From Isoetes taiwanensis (Eukaryota > Streptophyta > Lycopodiopsida > Isoetales > Isoetaceae), in NCBI GenBank assembly GCA_021234155.1, contig JAJEKV010000004.1, positions 18,725,310-18,789,309 on the forward strand: a DNA stretch of 64,000 nucleotides, in the 5' to 3' direction. The notes under the pieces are model-generated. The model worked only from the letters and a program-made list of their open reading frames with translations. It searched no databases and was not told the DNA's origin. The position numbers and the translations under genes are program-made. Numbering within the stretch: the stretch's first letter is position 1; each line of letters starts with the position of its first letter. This document shows positions 59,166-64,000 of this stretch, one piece after another.

Positions 59166-61385
59166 CATGATTCGTGTTGCAACAGTGAATTTGATTGCCA
59201 TGGTGTAGCAAGTTGTAGGATGTATCTGGCCCTCACTCCAATCTAGGATGTATCTGGCGGCTTTGTGTTGCTTTGAGCTCTTGGCAGCACGCATGATATT
59301 TATTCTTTTATGGCACCTAGTTCCAGCATCCTCACTTGCAATTATTTTTTGTTTAAGATAATGTCTGAGATAATAATTGTGCTCTTAAGGCCTAAATCAC
59401 ACTTGTGCCCAAACCCAAAGATTTTTTTGGCTTAGCTTAATAATAACTTGCAATGTGGATAAAAAATCACCCAACAAATCACGCAGCCTATAGTATGACA
59501 GCCTATAGTATGACGTGGCTTTTGGCATACGTGGCTTTTGGTATGCATTAAAGTAAAGTTTTGGACTAATATTGCATGTCTAATCTTGCATTTCTTTGGC
59601 ATGCATTAAAGTTTTGGACTAATATAATATTGTCTATCTAAACTTGTGGCATGCATTATTTCTTTGCCACGTGAACATAAGATGATCTTGCCCATTAAAT
59701 TCAAATCTTGGCCATTTAAATTCAAAATTCAAATTTTGGCTATTTAATTCAAATTTCTTTTTCAGTTTGGACAGGCAAGTCTGATAAGGTTGTGTAGGAC
59801 AATGGCCAATGGGTGCCTTTCCAAATTTTTTATTTGTTCCTGATCACCAGGCAAGGCCCTCAGCCCTCCGTCTAACCCGGACCATGTGATTGCCATGTGA
59901 CTGAGCGAAGGACATGAAAGTGTCATTGGCCCATTGCTCCTTTTGAACATCCTATATGGTATATACATGTTAGCACACAGGAACAATACATATGAATAAT
60001 ATGACACTTCGAATGGTGGGCCATCCATCAACATTAGAACACAATCATAGACATGTATAATGCTCAGAAACAAGGGTTCCTGCTTGGGCTCAAACTTAAA
60101 GGGGTTCACTGATGGGCAAGGTCTTTGGATAACAATGGACGGAATTATGACAATAGTGTTGGCAGGCATAGAATGTTTGCTAGGGTGGAGCATGATGAGC
60201 AATGGGATTCATCATATGAGACCACTCCTGGTTGTATCTCCCTGATCCGATGAGGAAAAAACGAGACAAGACACATCCAAAAGCACCTCCCAAAATACTC
60301 TACCCAGGGGGTTGCTAGAGCCATAGTTGGCCCACACGCAATGACCGACTATAGACCCAACACACTTATAAGGGCCCTAGTAGTTGTGCTCAGCAGGGTA
60401 CTACTTTCATAATTCCACCGTTCCCATTGTCTGGTGCTTAGTCAACACATAGCATGCACAATAGGAGGGCTCTTATGCACATGCCCATTTTATTGGGATT
60501 TATGCTAGGATCATCCATACAACTGCTAGCCTTTAGATCTTTACCCCCTTCCCCCACCACAAGCACAAGAGGTGTAAAACTGAAATACCACGATCTATCA
60601 CACCATAATCATACCTACATAAGATCTAACATCCATCTAATCATACAAGGGTCGATTCCTAGCTAAACAATCAACCTATCTAGCTCTTATACCAGTTTCT
60701 TGGCTTGAACCATCAGGCGTGTCCATCTTTTTGGTGTTTAAAGAGCAGCTGCTCCTTCCTCAAGCTTCCCAAAATCGAATTGGAAGATTGGAAATTCTTA
60801 TCCTAAGTGGTAATTCTTCAAATAACAGTTCTCCACAGGTACAAGTCAAGTTTGACGAAGTAGCCTCATCCTACAGGTCCATTTAGTAATTCAATTAACA
60901 TAGCAAACTTTTTCGTGTAAGTATTAAGAATAATAATTAGCATAGCTACTAATTCTTTATGGTGGCATAGCACGTATTTTGTACAAATAGAGTACCTGGA
61001 TGAAGTTCATTATTCCAGATTACCTGCCTTGGAGAATAGAATCAAATCATATTGAGATATCATGTTACCAAGTTCAGATACCTTCATATAACCAGCCATC
61101 ACACATTCTCTGAGGTCATCATCTCTATATGGATTCAAAAGAATACTATTAGCATCATTCAAGAACCTCAACTTAATCTAGACTTCATTGTGACATCTAA
61201 GGATCCAAGTATGTTATAATACAAATTTGGAAGGAAAAAGCTTTGTCAATAGAAACAAGGCACTGTCGCACAATGGGTTGCGCTAAAAAAGGTTCAAAAT
61301 GTTAAAAGTAACCACTTAAATATTTTGTCGTAAAATAAATCCTTAATACTCCCAATTAACCATCACTTCAAGAATCTAAGCACCA
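59166..61385. other. No gene recognised
   Basis: The longest frame (59762-60202, minus) reads MLIMLHPSKHSMPANTIVI and later ITWSGLDGGLRALPGDQEQI. It has no family motif I know and no intron signals. Part of 59700-60660 may be a degenerate mobile element. Near 59500-59650 words such as GGCATGCATTAAAGTTTTGGACTAATAT recur twice. Confidence 0.4.
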
Positions 61386-61455
61386 AATAGATGGATAGGT
61401 AGATAATATTTTTACGTCATGCCACATTGGCAGCATCCATGAGGAAATATGACCA
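61386..61455 (-). mobile_element. SINE 3' end, same family as 30020-30240
   Basis: The minus strand reads GTGGTCATATTTCCTCATGG, ATGCTGCCAATGTGGCATG and ACGTAAAAATATTATCTACC, followed by TATCC. It aligns with the end of the SINE at 30170-30240 (GTGGTCACATGTCC, GGATGTTGCC, GTGACGTTAAAATACTATCT). Confidence 0.65.
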
Positions 61456-62685
61456 CTTAGAGCTTTTGTACTAAAATAGAAACCATATTAGCTTCTCAAC
61501 ACTTATATTTAACCATCACTTCGCTTAAGCCCAGAATTAGGAACAAAAGCCCGAGGACACGGAAGATTCTCATAGTCTTACTCCTAGCTAATTTCCACTC
61601 TCCAAATCTCATACGTGCCACACATTCACCATCCAAATCGCATATTTTGTAGCGTATGTCAAATTCTCAATCCCTAAGGTATGCCCATTTGGGCAATGCG
61701 AAAACCAACACCCTCCTATTAATAAAGAAGATTAGGATTTAAAGGTTTGATGTCTTGTGTTGATGATGCAAATTGAAATAAGCTGTTCTCAATGTATATA
61801 TAACCAACAGTGCTCCATACATATCATAATTTCTTGCTCATATAGTCATCACAAATGCCTAATGCCCTAAATGCTAAAGTTTGTTATTGTTCGTTTCATG
61901 AATCATTTAATATGATGATTATTCTTTTTGTGTTCAATATCCCTATAGGAAGAATTTGACACCTTGCCTTACCAATATTCACGAACGACTCCAATCCCTA
62001 CATGATTCAAGTTAACACACACATGGAAGGTAATTCCCTTAAACCATGTCTTCTTCTAAGAGTAAAGAGTAAATTCATAGACTGGATCTCAAGTATTTGC
62101 CAAAACCAAGTTTCAATGCACCAAGTCGAGAGTCAAATGATTGATTGGATGTCCAAAGATTGTTAAAAGCAAGTTCTAGTGCATCAAGTCAAGGCTCAAC
62201 TGAATGCTTGGATGTAAAAAAGGTGCCAAAAGGCTCAACAATTTACTCATGCCAAGCACCTTGAAAGCAACCTAGCAACTTTTATAAAAAGGTCAATGTA
62301 AAAGTTTTCAAGCATGAATTCGTTGATGAAATGCCATGCGATTGTAACTTTTTTGAAGAGATGCATCAATCCACAGAAACATGTCAAAATAAGCCAAATA
62401 AAAAGAGGAAGGTGTTGTTTGCAAACGGATGCATGATTACCTACAACGAAACATCAGAGTAAATTTACTAAAGCTAAGCATTGCCATTTTAGTAAACTTA
62501 ATTGTAGCTACTAGGGATAGCTTTGGCTGTGTTGTTTAGTGATAATACAACTAAAACAAAATAAAACAATTCTTTGACTTTGATAGGTCGTATACGTTGA
62601 TACGAATATACAAACATGTGAAGGGGCATAGAATTTCACATTGATTTTCTTCTCCATCTATACATCATATCATGTCTCAGTTTTG
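61456..62685. other. No gene recognised
   Basis: AT-rich DNA without motif-bearing frames. A short repeat is visible at 62105-62215: CACCAAGTCGAGAGTCAA(A/C)TGA and CATCAAGTCAAGGCTCAACTGA, each followed by TT GGATGT. Confidence 0.4.
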
Positions 62686-62759
62686 TTATTTTTTGCTTGT
62701 CTGTAAACTCCCCATCAGTTTTATATTCAATAACAAGTGACATTCATCCCCCTGTACCC

Positions 62760-63005
62760 AAATGAAATTGCATTGAATTACTAAGATCTTTTGTCTCATC
62801 CAAATACCCTGCTCGTCCATAAAGACCAGGCAGAGAGCAACCTTTCCATGCCCAAGTTGGGCATATCCTGCAATAATAGCATTCCAGGATGCAACATTTT
62901 GGATGTTCATCCTGTTAAAAACTCTATGGACATTGCCACTTTTCTCACATGTGATACATCTGAAGTAGGGTATTGTTTACAAAAAGATCTAAATTGCACA
63001 TAAAT
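62760..63005 (-). pseudogene. PLS-type PPR protein gene fragment
   Basis: The minus strand reads LDLFVNNTLLQMYH, then after a one-base shift at about 62950 CEKSGNVHRVFNRMNIQN, then VASWNAIIAGYAQLGHGK and VALCLVFMDEQGI. This is one and a half pentatricopeptide repeats, with the VxSWNAxIAGYAQ text typical of PLS-class plant organelle RNA-binding proteins. It is flanked by non-coding DNA, contains a frameshift and lacks the rest of the array, so it is a relic. No E or DYW domain is nearby. Confidence 0.85.
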
Positions 63006-63046
63006 TTGAGGATCTCAGCATGAAAAGTTTTCATTGGGTGTGATGC

Positions 63047-63120
63047 AACAAATATATTTTAGATAAGTGATAAAGTAAAGGTAAGTAACTTTTGGGTTAG
63101 TTAGAATTAAGAGTGAGCAT
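63047..63120 (+). repeat. 75-bp direct repeat, copy 1
   Basis: CAACAAATATATTTTAGATAAG through GATAAAGTAAAGGTAA and AACTTTTGGGTTAGTTAGA to AAGAGTGAGCA. The second copy is at 63519-63593. Confidence 0.85.
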
Positions 63121-63518
63121 CCCATAAGCTATAATGCTACCACAATGGCTCTTAGATAGCCAACCGATCTGGCTGGATATATTATCGACATTGATAAATC
63201 TTCAAGCAAACTCATAATAACCAGCTAGATCTACACAAGAAGGTAGTGGCGAAGGTATTATAAACCTTTATGCATCAAATTTACCAAAACTTTTGCCAAG
63301 GTCTTCATGAGTCAAATCTGTCAGAAGTCATGACAAATACCATGCTTTGCCGGAAATGAAATCTTCGTATTTTGTTGATCGGTTATCTTTTAAACAAGCA
63401 CCTTATAATTTTTTCTGAGTGAAGTGAATTGGCCATTCCTTATGTAATTTAGCCATTGAAATGAAGCTTACAAATAACCATTTTTGCTATTTAAACCAAC
63501 ACAAGTCTAACCCAAATG

Positions 63519-63593
63519 CAACAAATATACCTTAGATAAATCATAAAGTAAAGGTAACTAACTTTTGGGCTAATTGGAGTTAAGGAGTGAGCA
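63519..63593 (+). repeat. 75-bp direct repeat, copy 2, abutting a LINE
   Basis: Same text as 63047-63120 with about ten differences (CAACAAATATACCTTAGATA ... GGAGTGAGCA). LINE coding similarity starts directly after GTGAGCA, so the second copy may be linked to the LINE's insertion or truncation point. Confidence 0.85.
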
Positions 63594-64000
63594 CCAGGAA
63601 GAAGTATTCTCAGTAATATTGCAGCAGCTTTTGAAGGCATACATTGGGCAAGAAAGACACATCAGAAGGTGCTCCATCTAAAACTCGACTTTAAAAAGGC
63701 ATATGACAGTGTGAGCTGGTCCTTTTTGGAAAAGATGCTGCTTGCTTTTGGCTGTGGACAAGAGTTTGCTAACATTGTTGCAAAATTGCTGAAATCAGCG
63801 CGTGCATCTGTGTTACTTTTCTGGAAGACTTCCCCTATTTTTGAAGTGAGCAGGGGCATTAGACAAGGTTGCCCCTTGGCGCCTTTTCTTTTTGATATTG
63901 TCGCAGAAGGGTTATCTCAAGTACTGTTGGCAGTAGTGGAAGATAGGGTTATAACAGGTTTGCAGATGGCGGATGGCTCGCAACAAATCTGTAACCAATA
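63591..64000 (+). CDS. LINE reverse transcriptase, open but cut by the window end
   Basis: A frame is open from 63591 (after a TGA at 63588) to the window edge. It reads APGRSILSNIAAAFEGIHWA, then KLDFKKAYDSVSWSFLEKML with the first catalytic aspartate, and SRGIRQGCPLAPFLFDIVAE, the usual L1-type RT order. The preceding finger region is absent, so the element is 5'-truncated at the (F)xPGRSI motif. The YADD box should lie beyond 64000. No stop in 136 codons suggests a young insertion. Confidence 0.9.

Noticed and set aside
59762-60202. 146-residue minus-strand frame as a gene
   Set aside because: No family motif, no intron signals, and the opposite strand is open as well; kept only as a note that the area may be an old repeat.

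Overview
The window looks like nuclear DNA of a large, repeat-rich land-plant genome. Spliceosomal introns, a plant-type 60S ribosomal protein L17 gene with telo-boxes, remnants of plant-only genes (ETO1-like, PLS-type PPR) and many copia, gypsy and LINE remnants support this. The tandem GH16 architecture, the non-L1-type LINE and the very low gene density make a seed-free plant such as a fern my best guess. That is an inference; nothing in the window proves the lineage.

Layout. 1-4.8 kb: a minus-strand Ty1/copia remnant (LTR edge, RNase H, RT, integrase) split by a 1.2 kb insertion and abutting a plus-strand gypsy gag-protease remnant. 4.8-15.8 kb: two head-to-tail units with the same LTR-like start. 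The first holds a minus-strand LINE 3' end and a T-rich gene-free stretch. The second holds a (CT)55 tract fused to a nearly complete non-L1 LINE. 15.8-18.6 kb: no gene. 18.7-21.6 kb: an intact eight-exon gene on the minus strand for a secreted protein with two GH16 domains, the first lacking its catalytic residues. 21.7-30.4 kb: mostly unassigned, with small repeats, a large palindrome and a tRNA-derived SINE. 30.5-31.5 kb: an ETO1-like pseudogene.

31.7-38.2 kb is the strangest part. A decayed minus-strand gene reads like a ParB-like domain followed by a beta-class DNA methyltransferase. It is arranged divergently from a decayed plus-strand transposase-like gene. The non-coding parts contain a family of short palindromes (ATCGC-N4-GCGAT, often inside GATC-containing arms) that varies with compensatory changes. 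I read this as a degenerate mobile element with its own DNA-modification gene.

39.7-40.5 kb: an M1 aminopeptidase pseudogene. 40.7-56.7 kb: a plus-strand L1-type LINE broken by nested insertions, running into a threefold tandem array of about 4.07 kb units. 57.6-58.7 kb: the RPL17 gene, with an apparent one-base frameshift near its end. 58.7-64 kb: sparse sequence with a PPR pseudogene fragment and, at the edge, an open LINE RT. Only two cellular genes (GH16 and RPL17) look alive; the rest is mobile DNA or gene remnants.
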